Below are positions 1 through 8,916 of a stretch of 64,000 nucleotides of DNA, one piece after another; within the stretch, counting starts at the first letter, position 1, and the number at the start of each line of letters is the position of its first letter. The notes beneath the pieces were generated by a model. That model made no database searches. It had not been told where the DNA came from and worked only from the letters and a program-made list of their open reading frames with translations. This stretch comes from Cryobacterium melibiosiphilum (GTDB taxonomy: Bacteria > Actinomycetota > Actinomycetes > Actinomycetales > Microbacteriaceae), in contig NZ_QZVS01000097.1 of assembly GCF_003602235.1 (NCBI RefSeq), positions 124,001 through 188,000 of the forward strand, written 5' to 3'. A program made the translations under genes and the position numbers.

Positions 1-26
1 CCGGCCGCACGAGTGGGGAGATCCGC

Positions 27-1076
27 GTGAAGATTCAGAATGCGTTCCGTTTCGGTCTGGTCGGCACCCTCGGCGTGGGTCTGGGGCTGCTCATCATCAC
101 CTCGGTGATCACCCTCCAGACGATCATCATCTACATCGGAGCGGCCCTGTTCATCGCTCTCGGCCTCGATCCGGCCGTGTCCTGGTTGGAGCGCAAGCGT
201 TTTCCGCGCTGGGCGGCCATCCTCACCGTGCTCGTTGGCGTGCTCGGGGTGCTCACCGGCGTGATCTTCGCGGTCGTGCCGATCATCATCGAGCAGGTCA
301 CCAAACTCTCGGCGCAGTTTCCCCAATTGGTGCGCTCGATCAACTCATCGACACTGCTGCTCGACATCCAGGACCAGTTCCCGACCCTGCAGGTCAACGA
401 GATCGTCTCGGCGGTCACCGACTACCTCGGCGGAAACCTCGACACCATCACCGCAACGGTCGTGCAGTCAGGCCTGGCCGTCGTGAACGGCCTGTTCGGC
501 GGGCTCATCATCCTGATTCTCACGCTGTACTTCACGGCCTCACTGAACACCATGAAGCGCGCGAGCTACCAGCTCGTTCCCGCCTCCAAACGCGAGCGGT
601 TCACCGACCTGAGCGAGCAGATCACGAAGGCCGTCGGTCGCTACGTGGTCGGGCAGGCCGGGCTGGCCGCCTGCAACGGCGTGCTGAGCTTCATCTTCCT
701 CTCGATCATCGGCGCCCCCTTCCCCGCCCTGCTCGCGTTCATCGCCTTCCTGCTGTCGTTGATTCCCCTGGTCGGAACGATCTCCGGGTCGGTCATCATC
801 GTGCTGACCTGCCTGATCCCCGGCATCGGCAGCTCGCCCCTCACGGCCCTGGTCGCCGCGATCTACTACCTGATCTACATGCAGGTCGAGGCCTACGTGC
901 TCAGCCCGAACATCATGAACCGGGCGGTGTCGGTTCCCGGCGCCGTGGTCGTGATCGCGGCGCTGGCCGGCGGCTCACTGCTCGGCATCCTCGGCGCCCT
1001 CATCGCCATCCCGGTGGCGGCGTCGATCATCATGATCATCAAACAGGTCGTGATCCCGCGCCAGAACGAGCTCTAG
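27..1076 (+). CDS. AI-2E family transporter (membrane protein)
   Basis: A 349-residue polytopic membrane protein of the AI-2E/PerM-like exporter family. Hydrophobic segments fill roughly residues 10-50 and 64-90, a soluble loop follows at about 95-150, and a cluster of further membrane segments runs from about 155 to the end, which is the usual topology and length of the family. The substrate cannot be read from sequence; family members range from autoinducer export to ion antiport. The GTG start at 27 has a GGGGAG ribosome-binding site at 15-20, six nt away. It is convergent with the next gene and the two share a CTAG tetranucleotide (1073-1076) in which both TAG stops lie. Confidence 0.85.
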   Translation: MKIQNAFRFGLVGTLGVGLGLLIITSVITLQTIIIYIGAALFIALGLDPAVSWLERKRFPRWAAILTVLVGVLGVLTGVIFAVVPIIIEQVTKLSAQFPQLVRSINSSTLLLDIQDQFPTLQVNEIVSAVTDYLGGNLDTITATVVQSGLAVVNGLFGGLIILILTLYFTASLNTMKRASYQLVPASKRERFTDLSEQITKAVGRYVVGQAGLAACNGVLSFIFLSIIGAPFPALLAFIAFLLSLIPLVGTISGSVIIVLTCLIPGIGSSPLTALVAAIYYLIYMQVEAYVLSPNIMNRAVSVPGAVVVIAALAGGSLLGILGALIAIPVAASIIMIIKQVVIPRQNEL

Positions 1077-1855
1077 GCGGCGGGCCCTGACCACTCGCTC
1101 GGCAGCGGCAGCGCCCCCGGGTTGACGACGGCAACAATCTCGTCGAGTACCCGGCGGGTCATCGCCTCACCGACCCAGAGGTGCTTGCCGTTCTCGACGG
1201 CCACGAAGTGGGTCTCCGGAACGACGGCGAACCGGGCGCGCGCCTCCGCGGGCTTCAAATAGTCGTCGTGTTCGGGGATGATGGCCACGAGCCGGCGGGA
1301 GTTTCCCGCCCAGGCGGCGAGTTCGGCATCCGTCGCCCGGTGCAGGGGCGGGGACAGCAGAATCGCCCCGAGAATGGGGTGTTCGAGGCCGTACTTGATG
1401 GCGAGTTCGGTACCGAACGACCAGCCGACGAGCCAGGGATTGGGCAAACCGCGTTGCGCGACAAAGGCCATCGCCGCCGCCACGTCAGCTCGCTCGCCGA
1501 CTCCCCCGTCGAAGTCACCGTCGCTCGTGCCGCGTGGGGAACTGGTGCCGCGCGTGTTGAAACGCAGCACGGCCAGATCGGCCAGGGCCGGCAACCGCCC
1601 CGCCGCCTTGCGCAGGATGTGGGAGTCCATGAAGCCGCCGGCCGTGGGCAGCGGATGCAGGGTCACGAGCGTTGCCACCGGAGCCCGGCGCGCCGGGGTC
1701 GCCAACTCGCCGACCAGGGTCAGCCCATCCGAAGTCTGCAGCTCGATGTGTTCGCGGATCGCCGGCAGTTCGACGCCGCCGCGAATCTCGATCGGGCTGG
1801 TGCCGGTCGCGGTGGTCTCGGTTGCGGTCGTGCTGGTCGCGCGGGGATCACTCAT
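1073..1855 (-). CDS. alpha/beta hydrolase
   Basis: A 260-residue alpha/beta-hydrolase fold protein. The nucleophile elbow GWSFG places the catalytic Ser at residue 146. Asp 197 or 198 (PEHDDYL) and His 225 (GKHLW) are the probable remaining triad members. An early GFMDSH/FNTRG region resembles small cytosolic esterase-type hydrolases. The substrate is unknown. The ATG start at 1855 has AAGGAG a few nt upstream. It follows the 97-residue gene with a 27-nt gap, so the two are probably co-transcribed. Confidence 0.8.
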   Translation of the reverse strand: MSDPRATSTTATETTATGTSPIEIRGGVELPAIREHIELQTSDGLTLVGELATPARRAPVATLVTLHPLPTAGGFMDSHILRKAAGRLPALADLAVLRFNTRGTSSPRGTSDGDFDGGVGERADVAAAMAFVAQRGLPNPWLVGWSFGTELAIKYGLEHPILGAILLSPPLHRATDAELAAWAGNSRRLVAIIPEHDDYLKPAEARARFAVVPETHFVAVENGKHLWVGEAMTRRVLDEIVAVVNPGALPLPSEWSGPAA

Positions 1856-1882
1856 GCGGGCTCCTTGATCACTTGATGAAGA

Positions 1883-2176
1883 TCACTTGATACGCCAGCA
1901 GTGCGTGTGCCAGTGTCGCCGGTTCGACAGGTCGGCGGCGTCGCCGAGAACACCGTCGCCACGCCAAGCCACCATATGGGCCGTGCCGGGTGCGATCTGC
2001 AGGCGGCAGCCCGGGCAGAGGTAGGTTTTCGCGGCCTGTGCCGCAGGAATGGGCTGGACGTGCCAGAGTCCGTCGCGTCGAACCTCGCTGCGCCGCCAGC
2101 CCTCGAGCAGGTGGCCGAGGTCGCCGTCATCGTCTGGTTCCGGCTTGCGGCCCCTGGGTCGGTTGCTGCGCGCCAT
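1883..2176 (-). CDS. small conserved actinobacterial protein with Cys/His cluster
   Basis: A 97-residue protein with a basic/acidic N-terminus and a compact C-terminal half holding CPGC (about residues 54-57) and a downstream HWHTHCW motif (about 88-94). Two Cys, then His and a further Cys, could bind one zinc ion; this is inference from spacing. Similar short proteins are common in actinobacteria and are sometimes mislabelled ATP/GTP-binding, but no nucleotide-binding motif is visible here. It is the probable first gene of a two-gene unit with the alpha/beta hydrolase. Confidence 0.7.
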   Translation of the reverse strand: MARSNRPRGRKPEPDDDGDLGHLLEGWRRSEVRRDGLWHVQPIPAAQAAKTYLCPGCRLQIAPGTAHMVAWRGDGVLGDAADLSNRRHWHTHCWRIK

Positions 2177-2265
2177 AAAACCAGTCTACGGCGAGTCGGA
2201 CGACAGACGACGCCGCAGGGCCCTGACAGCCCCCAGGCGCCCGTGGCACGGAGGGGCAGAATCGC

Positions 2266-2973
2266 CTAGTACCAGCCGGAGTTCTGCGACTTGGCCCAGG
2301 CACCACACGGGGAGCCGTAGCGGTCGGTGATGTAGCCCAGGCCCCACTCGATCTGCGTGGCGGCGTTGGTCTCCCAGTCTGATCCCGCGGAGCTCATCTT
2401 GGAGCCCGGCAGGGACTGCGGAATGCCATAGGCACCGCTGGAGGAGTTCATCGCGGCGACATTCCAACCGGATTCCTTCTGCCAGAGCGACACCAGGCAG
2501 TTGTACTGCTCTTCGCCCCAGCCACGAGAAGCAATCGCGGTATAGGCATACGCCTTGGCCGATCCGGGATCGGGGACAGCGGCGGGCGGCGCGGTGTAGA
2601 CCTTCGGCTCGGAGGTCTCCGCTTCGGTGTCCGTTTCGGTCTCGGCGACCGATGCGGCGGCGACGGGCACCGGCTCGGGGATGACCTCCGTCACGACGAA
2701 GCCGTCGCGCGACACCGTGTTCGTGAAGCCGCCGGCAACGGCGAGGGTCTGGGCGCTCTGACCGTCGAACCGGTCAACAACCGTCGGCGCAATCTGAAAA
2801 TAGGGGGAGGCCGTCGCGCCGGAGTATGGATCGACGATCGTCACCAGCATGAAGGCGGACGCGGCGGTGAACGCAAAAAGCACGTGCGATGCCTTGGCCT
2901 TCGAGCGGGTTCTGCGGATTCGGCCCCCACGGGGGGCCGTGCTGGACTCGATTACGCTCAAATGTCTACCCAC
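2266..2973 (-). CDS. secreted/anchored lytic transglycosylase-like protein
   Basis: A 235-residue protein with a basic N-terminus, one membrane segment at about residues 29-48, an Ala/Glu/Thr/Pro-rich linker (about 90-135) and a C-terminal domain (about 140-235) of the transglycosylase/aggregation-promoting-factor type common in actinobacteria. Visible hallmarks are the WQKESGW motif with the candidate catalytic Glu, then SSSGAYGIPQ and a WETNAATQIEWGLGYI stretch ending in a Cys-containing GSPCGAW. It probably acts on peptidoglycan outside the membrane. The activity is inferred from motif order only. Confidence 0.75.
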   Translation of the reverse strand: MGRHLSVIESSTAPRGGRIRRTRSKAKASHVLFAFTAASAFMLVTIVDPYSGATASPYFQIAPTVVDRFDGQSAQTLAVAGGFTNTVSRDGFVVTEVIPEPVPVAAASVAETETDTEAETSEPKVYTAPPAAVPDPGSAKAYAYTAIASRGWGEEQYNCLVSLWQKESGWNVAAMNSSSGAYGIPQSLPGSKMSSAGSDWETNAATQIEWGLGYITDRYGSPCGAWAKSQNSGWY

Positions 2974-3038
2974 GATTACCCGACCCTAGCCGACTTTGCG
3001 ACATTCGCCTAGATAACGAGCAGATAACGGTCACTCGT

Positions 3039-3704
3039 TCAGCGCACAGCGAGCATCACATCGATGACACTGTCGAGCAGGGCGTCGACCTGCGCTTCAC
3101 GATAGCCGCCACGTTCCGCACGAAATACGGCGGTGCGTACCTCGTCGACGGACAGGGGACGCCCCTCCGAAAAATACCGCTGCAGTCGGTGCGCGAATCG
3201 GTCGACGTCGGCGCGGCGGTAGCCGACGCTGAACACGCTGGTGCGGGTGAACCGGTGGCCACGATCGCGGCCGAGGCGAGCGAGAATGATCTGGGCACTG
3301 GCCTGCGCCTGCTCCATCCATGCCTCCTCCCCCATCAGTCGGGCGGCAGACTCGCGTTCACGGGCCGCAAAGGCGTCTTCGAGGCGTTCCAGGGCCGCAT
3401 CGACCTGGGCCGGGGAATATCCGCCCTTCTGCATGGCGAAGGCGGTGTGGCGGATCGTGTCGGCGGTGAGCTGTGTCGGGTGTGCCCGGGACGGCGCTCC
3501 GTGCAGACGGCGAGCTGGCACGACGGCGGTGTCGTCCTCCGCGTGTGGCTCGACCGGCGCGTCGCTGTGCGCGTCGTCCTGAGCATCGTCCTGCGCGTCA
3601 TCCTGGGCATCGTAGGCACTGCGGGCGAGGGCAAGGAATGCCTCAACCTGCTCGCTGCTGTAGCCCAGGGTCTTCTTGTCGGTGCGGGGAAAGGTGGTGC
3701 TCAC
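3039..3704 (-). CDS. DivIVA domain-containing protein
   Basis: A 221-residue cytosolic protein with three DivIVA-like short blocks: an N-terminal FPRT..TLGYSSEQVEAFL, a central GGYSPAQVDAALERLEDAF and C-terminal GYRRADVDRF and GGYREAQVDALL. Such proteins usually associate with the membrane or septum; a partner is not visible here. I take the GTG at 3704 because the N-terminal DivIVA block starts directly after it and upstream residues look non-coding. A linker holds three 12-bp repeats (3571-3606) encoding Asp-Asp-Ala-Gln. It lies 47 nt downstream of cdsA. Confidence 0.75.
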   Translation of the reverse strand: MSTTFPRTDKKTLGYSSEQVEAFLALARSAYDAQDDAQDDAQDDAHSDAPVEPHAEDDTAVVPARRLHGAPSRAHPTQLTADTIRHTAFAMQKGGYSPAQVDAALERLEDAFAARERESAARLMGEEAWMEQAQASAQIILARLGRDRGHRFTRTSVFSVGYRRADVDRFAHRLQRYFSEGRPLSVDEVRTAVFRAERGGYREAQVDALLDSVIDVMLAVR

Positions 3705-3751
3705 ATCTTCATTGTGTCCCACCGGGCGACGCCTGTCGAAACGAGGCGGGG

Positions 3752-4804
3752 TCACGCGAAAATGAGGTAGAGCGTATAGGCCGCACCGGCCGACGGAAGA
3801 ATGGAATCGAGGCGGTCGAGGAAGCCGCCGTGTCCGGGCAGCCACGAACTCATGTCTTTGATGCCCAGGTCCCGCTTGATCAGGGATTCCGCCAGATCAC
3901 CGAAGGTCGCGCTGACGAGGATCACGGCACCGAAGATCAGGCCGAACCACCACGGCTGCTGCAGCATGTACACCGCGAGCAGCACGCCGGCAATCATCAC
4001 GACGACCCCGGCACCGATGAAGCCCTCCCAGGTTTTCTTGGGACTGATGCTGGGCGCCATCGGATGCTTGCCGAACGAGAGTCCGCTGGCATAGGCCCCG
4101 GTGTCGGCGGCGATCACGAGGCAGAGGAACGCGAGTGTCCACCACTCCCCACCGTCTTTCCCGACGAGGAGAACGGCGAAGCTCGCCAGGAAGACGACGT
4201 AAACCTGGATCAGGATGCCCGCGCTGACATCTCGACCGACCGCGCGAGCATCCGCTCGGTGCGCCGGCCAGGCCAGCAGCGCGAGGCGCCACAGGCCGAT
4301 CAGGGCAATGCCGCCCAGCGTCGCGAGCCACTGACCCGCTGCACCCCACAGGAAGGCCGCCGGAACGACGGCACAGGCCGACACGATCACCGGAATGCGC
4401 GGCACGTTCAGGCCGGCGTGACGCAGGGCCTGGGCCAGCTCGAAGGCGGTGAAGCCCACCACGACCAGGGCGAAGATCAGAAAGATCTCCTTGATGAGGA
4501 TCAGGCTGAAGAGCATCGTGAGTCCGAGGACCAGCCCGATCAGGATCGCCAGGATCAGGTTGCGGCCCGTGCGCGCCTCGATACGCTCGTTCGTCGCGTC
4601 CAGGTGTGCCCGAGTGGCCTGCACCTGCCGATCGAAGTCGGCCTTCGAGGCCTGGACCTGGCGCTCGAAATCGCTGCGGGTGGCGTTGACCTGGGCCCGG
4701 AACTCGGCGCGGTTGACCCCATGACCGTGGCTGACCCCCTTGCCACGTCTGGGTGGCGGAGTGGGGGCATCCGGCTGTGAAGGTCCGGGTTCGGGCGTCG
4801 TCAT
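3752..4804 (-). CDS. cdsA: phosphatidate cytidylyltransferase
   Basis: Makes CDP-diacylglycerol from phosphatidate and CTP in the membrane, the entry to phospholipid synthesis. The 350-residue protein has a charged N-terminal extension (about 1-80, probable coiled coil with repeated Asp/Gln/Val/Ala residues), about eight membrane segments, and the C-terminal family signature SLIKRDLGIKD...PGHGGFLDRLDS at about residues 310-335. The N-terminal extension is longer than in the E. coli protein, as often in actinobacteria. It starts 12 nt after frr, in the conserved frr-cdsA order. Confidence 0.93.
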   Translation of the reverse strand: MTTPEPGPSQPDAPTPPPRRGKGVSHGHGVNRAEFRAQVNATRSDFERQVQASKADFDRQVQATRAHLDATNERIEARTGRNLILAILIGLVLGLTMLFSLILIKEIFLIFALVVVGFTAFELAQALRHAGLNVPRIPVIVSACAVVPAAFLWGAAGQWLATLGGIALIGLWRLALLAWPAHRADARAVGRDVSAGILIQVYVVFLASFAVLLVGKDGGEWWTLAFLCLVIAADTGAYASGLSFGKHPMAPSISPKKTWEGFIGAGVVVMIAGVLLAVYMLQQPWWFGLIFGAVILVSATFGDLAESLIKRDLGIKDMSSWLPGHGGFLDRLDSILPSAGAAYTLYLIFA

Positions 4805-4816
4805 TGTGGTACTCCC

Positions 4817-5371
4817 CTAGATCTCGAGGAGCTCCGCTTCCTTGCGTTTGAGGGCATCGTCGATGGCGTCGACGTGCGTCTTGGTGATCGATTCGAGCTC
4901 TTTCTCGGCGCGAGCGACCTCGTCATCGCCCACGTCGCTCTTCAACGCGTCGAGCTCGTCCTTGGCCTTACGGCGGATGTTGCGCACCGAGATCTTGCCG
5001 TCTTCACCCTTGGTCTTGACGATCTTGACGAATTCCTTGCGACGGTCCGTGGTGAGTTCGGGCAGCGACGCGCGAATGACGACACCGTCGTTGCCGAGGT
5101 TGGCCCCGAGGTTGGGGGTATCGCGGATGGCCTGCTCGATGTCGCGCATCGCGCTCTTGTCGTAGGGCGTGATGAGCAGCGTGCGCGCTTCCTGGTTTTG
5201 CAGGGAGGCGAGCTGCTCGAGCGGCGTCGGAGTGCCGTAGTAGCTGACGAGAATCTTGGCGAACATCTGCGGGTTCGCACGACCCGTGCGGACCGTTCCG
5301 AAATCGTCTTTGGCGGCCTCGAGGGCCTTGTGCATGCGCGCGGTGGCGTCGGACAGAACATCCGCAATCAC
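4817..5371 (-). CDS. frr: ribosome recycling factor
   Basis: A 184-residue protein matching RRF over its whole length. The N-terminal [20 protein letters not shown], the internal [13 protein letters not shown] and the C-terminal helical region are diagnostic. With EF-G it splits post-termination ribosomes. It lies between pyrH (31-nt gap) and cdsA (12-nt gap), the canonical order pyrH-frr-cdsA, so co-transcription is very likely. Confidence 0.97.
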   Translation of the reverse strand: MIADVLSDATARMHKALEAAKDDFGTVRTGRANPQMFAKILVSYYGTPTPLEQLASLQNQEARTLLITPYDKSAMRDIEQAIRDTPNLGANLGNDGVVIRASLPELTTDRRKEFVKIVKTKGEDGKISVRNIRRKAKDELDALKSDVGDDEVARAEKELESITKTHVDAIDDALKRKEAELLEI

Positions 5372-5402
5372 GGTGACTCCTTCTTCGGTGGCTGGAACAA
5401 GC

Positions 5403-6119
5403 TTAGTTGGAGACCCGGGTGCCCAGATCCTTGCCGAGGATCGCGTCGGTGACGTTGCCCTCGGGTGCCATGCCGAAGACCTGCATCGGCATGCTGTTGT
5501 CCATGCACAGGCTGAAGGCGGTCGAGTCGACGACCTTCAAGCCGCGCTGCAGGGCGTCACGGTAGGTCAGGTGGTGGATCTTCTGGGCGTCGGGGTTGGT
5601 GTTCGGATCATCGGAATAGACGCCGTCAACGCCGTTCTTGGCCACGAGCACGACATCGGCGTCGATTTCCAGGGCACGCTGGGCGGCGACCGTGTCGGTG
5701 GAGAAGTACGGCAGGCCGGCTCCGGCACCGAAAATGACCACCCGGCCCTTTTCGAGGTGACGCTCGGCGCGGCGAGGGATGTACGGTTCGGCGACCTGGG
5801 TCATCGCGATGGCGGACTGCACGCGGGTTTCCGCGCCCGCCTGCTCGAGGAAGTCCTGCAGGGCGAGGGCGTTCATGACGGTGCCCAGCATGCCCATATA
5901 GTCGGCCCGACCGCGGTCCATGCCGCGCTGGGACAGTTCGGCGCCGCGGAAGAAGTTGCCTCCACCGACGACAATGGCGACCTCAACCTGCTTGGCGCCC
6001 TCGGCGATTTCACGCGCGAGGGAGCTGACCACGTCGGGATTGACGCCCACGCTGCCGCCGCCGAACGCTTCGCCGGAAAGTTTGAGGAGGACCCTGCGCT
6101 TCTTGCCCGAGTTGTTCAT
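5403..6119 (-). CDS. pyrH: UMP kinase
   Basis: Phosphorylates UMP to UDP in pyrimidine biosynthesis. The 238-residue length is standard for bacterial hexameric PyrH. Visible motifs are KLSGEAFGG at the N-terminus, [40 protein letters not shown] and the C-terminal [13 protein letters not shown] chose the ATG at 6119 because it gives the family N-terminus; the frame is open upstream but that stretch is not conserved-looking. Two hairpins separate it from tsf. Confidence 0.97.
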   Translation of the reverse strand: MNNSGKKRRVLLKLSGEAFGGGSVGVNPDVVSSLAREIAEGAKQVEVAIVVGGGNFFRGAELSQRGMDRGRADYMGMLGTVMNALALQDFLEQAGAETRVQSAIAMTQVAEPYIPRRAERHLEKGRVVIFGAGAGLPYFSTDTVAAQRALEIDADVVLVAKNGVDGVYSDDPNTNPDAQKIHHLTYRDALQRGLKVVDSTAFSLCMDNSMPMQVFGMAPEGNVTDAILGKDLGTRVSN

Positions 6120-6185
6120 GTGCGTGGGACGCCTTCCGTTGTGATTTGTTTCAAAACTACCCGGTCGATCCGGGCCGCGCGCGCA

Positions 6186-6245
6186 GGAAGGCCGGGTCGC
6201 TTTCGCTGGCCCGGCCTTCCCCACCGTGATTATCTAATCGTGGTG
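6186..6245 (-). terminator. tandem hairpins between tsf and pyrH
   Basis: A perfect 11-bp stem pairs 6186-6196 (GGAAGGCCGGG) with 6210-6220 across a 13-nt loop. A second imperfect palindrome, 9 of 11 pairs, spans 6222-6245. Both lie downstream of the tsf stop on the minus strand. There is no U-run, so this may be a partial terminator, attenuator or processing site reducing pyrH relative to rpsB-tsf. The role is inferred. Confidence 0.6.
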
Positions 6246-6263
6246 TCGATCACGCGCGTGGTG

Positions 6264-7091
6264 TTACGCGCCGACCTTGAATCGGGCGAAGCCCGACACG
6301 GTCAGTTTGGCGTCGGCAAGAACCTTGCTGACGGACACCTTGTTGTCCTTGGCGTAGTCCTGCTCGAGCAGGGCGACCTGCTTGAAGTAGGCCTTGACGC
6401 GACCCTCCACGATCTTGGGCAGGGCCGCTTCGGGCTTGCCTTCGTTCTTGGAGATTTCGGTCACGATCTTACGCTCGGTCTCCACGGCCTCGGCCGGAAC
6501 ATCGTCCGCCGCGAGGTACTCGGGGTTGGCGAAGGAGATGTGCTGCGCGATGCTGCGCGCGGTCTCCGCGTCAGCGCCGGCGTAGCCCAGAACAACTCCG
6601 ACCTGCGGGGGCAGGTCCTTGCTGGTCTTGTGCAGGTAGATCGAGAAGGACTCACCGTTCACGGCAACGACGCGACGCAGTTCGAACTTCTCGCCGATGA
6701 TGGCGGCTTCGCCGTCGATCAGGTCGGCGACGGTCTGGGTTCCGGCCAGGGCGGCCAGTCCCTCTTCGACCGTGGTCGCTCCAGCGGCCGCGACAGCGTC
6801 GAGGACCTTGTCGGCGAGGACGACGAACTTGTCGCCCTTGGCGACGAAGTCGGTCTCGCAGGCGAGCTCGATCATGAACGCGGTGGTGCCGATTTCCTTG
6901 GCGGCGACGAGGCCCTCCGAGGTGGAACGGTCAGCGCGCTTGGCGTTGCCCTTTGCTCCCTTGAGACGCAGAATCTCAATGGCCTTGTCCATGTCACCGT
7001 CGGCTTCGACCAAAGCATTCTTGGTGTCCACCATTCCGGTGCCGAGGTTTTCGCGCAGGGCTTTGACGTCTGCAAGTGTGAAGTTTGCCAT
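6264..7091 (-). CDS. tsf: translation elongation factor Ts
   Basis: Nucleotide exchange factor for EF-Tu. The 275-residue protein begins MANFTLADVKALRENLGTGM, followed by the TDFVA motif (ACETDFVAKGDKF) that contacts EF-Tu, and has the two-subdomain core of the family. The ATG at 7091 is the correct start; the frame extends upstream but only as antisense of the rpsB tail. It starts 10 nt after the rpsB stop, the universal rpsB-tsf pairing. Confidence 0.97.
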   Translation of the reverse strand: MANFTLADVKALRENLGTGMVDTKNALVEADGDMDKAIEILRLKGAKGNAKRADRSTSEGLVAAKEIGTTAFMIELACETDFVAKGDKFVVLADKVLDAVAAAGATTVEEGLAALAGTQTVADLIDGEAAIIGEKFELRRVVAVNGESFSIYLHKTSKDLPPQVGVVLGYAGADAETARSIAQHISFANPEYLAADDVPAEAVETERKIVTEISKNEGKPEAALPKIVEGRVKAYFKQVALLEQDYAKDNKVSVSKVLADAKLTVSGFARFKVGA

Positions 7092-7101
7092 ACCTGAATC
7101 C

Positions 7102-8037
7102 CTACTTGGTTTCTTCAGCGGCAACGTCGGCCTCAGCAACGACGGCTGCAGCGTAAGCGGCGGCAACGTCGGTGTTGGGAACGGCGTCGGCGATCGTGAC
7201 GTCAGCAACGGGCTCGGCAACAACAGCGGCTGCCTCTTCGACGACGGGCGCGTCGACAACGGCCTCTTCGGAACCGGCCTTTTCCGAACCCTGAAGGAGT
7301 TCGGCTTCCCATGCGGCGAGGGGCTCGACTTCGGCCTCCGGCTTGGCGTGGCGCTGGATGAGGCCCTCGGCTGCGGCGTCCGCGATGATACGGGTCAAGA
7401 GGCCCACGGAGCGGATGGCGTCGTCGTTGCCCGGGATCGGGTACTGGACGTCATCGGGGTCGCAGTTGGTGTCGAGGATCGCGATGACGGGGATGCCAAG
7501 CTTCTTGGCCTCGTCGATTGCGAGGTGCTCCTTGTTGGTGTCGACGACCCACAGGGCAGACGGGGTCTTCGTCAGGTTGCGGATTCCGCCGAGGCTCTTG
7601 TGCAGCTTGACGAGTTCGCGCTTCTTGATGAGCATTTCCTTCTTCGTGAAACCGCTCTTGGCGGTGTCGTCGAAGTCGAGCTCTTCGAGTTCCTTCATGC
7701 GGGCCAGACGCTTGGAAACGGTCTGGAAGTTGGTGAGGAGGCCACCGAGCCAGCGCTGGTTGACGTAGGGCTGGCCCACGCGCGTCGCCTGCTCCGAGAT
7801 GGATTCCTGGGCCTGCTTCTTGGTGCCGACGAAGAGGATGGTGCCGCCGTGGGCAACCGTCTCCTTGACGAAGTCATAGGCCTTGTCAACGAACCCGAGC
7901 GACTGCTGCAGGTCGATGATGTAGATGCCGGAACGCTCGGTGAAGATGAAGCGCTTCATCTTCGGGTTCCAACGGCGGGTCTGGTGCCCGAAGTGCACGC
8001 CGCTGTCGAGCAGCTGGCGAATGGTTACGACGGCCAT
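7102..8037 (-). CDS. rpsB: 30S ribosomal protein S2
   Basis: A 311-residue S2 with the family motifs [24 protein letters not shown] and [10 protein letters not shown]. The core ends near residue 250. An Ala/Val/Glu-rich tail of about 60 residues follows, typical of actinobacterial S2 and low in sequence complexity. The start is the ATG at 8037 with AAGGAG nine nt upstream. It heads the rpsB-tsf-pyrH-frr-cdsA run. Confidence 0.97.
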   Translation of the reverse strand: MAVVTIRQLLDSGVHFGHQTRRWNPKMKRFIFTERSGIYIIDLQQSLGFVDKAYDFVKETVAHGGTILFVGTKKQAQESISEQATRVGQPYVNQRWLGGLLTNFQTVSKRLARMKELEELDFDDTAKSGFTKKEMLIKKRELVKLHKSLGGIRNLTKTPSALWVVDTNKEHLAIDEAKKLGIPVIAILDTNCDPDDVQYPIPGNDDAIRSVGLLTRIIADAAAEGLIQRHAKPEAEVEPLAAWEAELLQGSEKAGSEEAVVDAPVVEEAAAVVAEPVADVTIADAVPNTDVAAAYAAAVVAEADVAAEETK

Positions 8038-8369
8038 GAGCCGTTCTCCTTGTCCGGCGTTGCTGCAGGGCAGCGAAACGCCAATCGGTTTCTGCGATGA
8101 TCGGACGATCATCACTCCTGGTGCCCGGCACACGTCCGCCCCTGTTTCTATCGGGAATTCCGAGGAACGAATCCGAGGAATCCCGACGAGACGAGGACCG
8201 ATTGGACCTGGAGGCCGAATGGGCACGCGTAGTCAGCGCACAAAGCGCTGCTCTGAGTAGAGTACCACCCCGGCGCGGTCGGTTCCTCCACAGGGCGAAG
8301 TGTCGGCGGAGTCTGCCCCATCTCCGTTTCGGTCCCCCGCCGAGTGATGCACGGGTGCAGTGTGGTCGC
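8038..8369. promoter_or_regulatory. rpsB / M23 peptidase divergent intergenic region
   Basis: A 332-bp gap without a gene between two divergent genes, so it must carry the rpsB promoter and leader and probably the peptidase promoter. A palindrome with 8-bp arms (8096-8103 and 8106-8113, GATGATCG...CGATCATC) sits about 60 nt upstream of the rpsB start. I could not assign a convincing -35/-10 pair. Confidence 0.5.
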
Positions 8370-8900
8370 ATGCGTGCACCTGCATCGTTCACCGCCCTCC
8401 TGGTCGTCTCGCTGCTCGCCGGTGCCGGTGGCGGTGTCGGTCCTGGTGTCGGTCCTGGTGCTGGTGCCGGTCCTCGTGCCGGTGCCGCGCCGACGGATGC
8501 CTGGGTCTGGCCGATCGGCCCCCCACACACCATCTCTGCTGCCTATGACGCACCGGCAACGCCTTATGCGGCCGGACATCGCGGGCTGGACTTCGCCGCT
8601 CGGCCGGGCGACCCGGTGCTGGCGCCCGCGGATGGCGTGGTCAGCTTTGTCGGCGTGGTCGTTGATCGCCCGGTGTTGGCGATCGCCCACCCCGGTGACC
8701 GGGTCTCCAGCTTCGAACCGGTCGAGGCCTCGGTGGCCGTGGGCGACCCGGTGCTCGCGGGCCAGCGCATTGGAACGGTGGCGACCGGCGGCCACTGCCA
8801 GGGCTGCCTGCACCTCGGCCTGCGGCTGCACGGCGAGTACGTATCGCCGCTGCTGCTGCTCGGCGGGATCCCGGGCGCGGTGCTGCTTCCCCTGGCGTAG
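8370..8900 (+). CDS. M23 family metallopeptidase, exported
   Basis: A 176-residue protein with a signal peptide (about 1-20), a Gly/Pro/Ala linker built from 12-bp repeats (8433-8468), and a LytM/M23 domain from about residue 45. Zinc ligands are H70 and D74 (GHRGLDFA) and H148 in CLHLG. The position that is His in the usual HxH motif is Cys146, a variant I recall from the actinobacterial family beside rpsB. A role in peptidoglycan cleavage or regulation outside the cell is inferred. The ATG at 8370 gives a clean signal peptide, although the frame is open from further upstream. Confidence 0.8.
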   Translation: MRAPASFTALLVVSLLAGAGGGVGPGVGPGAGAGPRAGAAPTDAWVWPIGPPHTISAAYDAPATPYAAGHRGLDFAARPGDPVLAPADGVVSFVGVVVDRPVLAIAHPGDRVSSFEPVEASVAVGDPVLAGQRIGTVATGGHCQGCLHLGLRLHGEYVSPLLLLGGIPGAVLLPLA

Positions 8901-8916
8901 GTTCGACGCGGCCCGG

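Noticed and set aside
5256..7097. Long plus-strand open frame opposite frr-pyrH-tsf
   Set aside because: Antisense to three certain housekeeping genes; composition is that of a GC-driven shadow.
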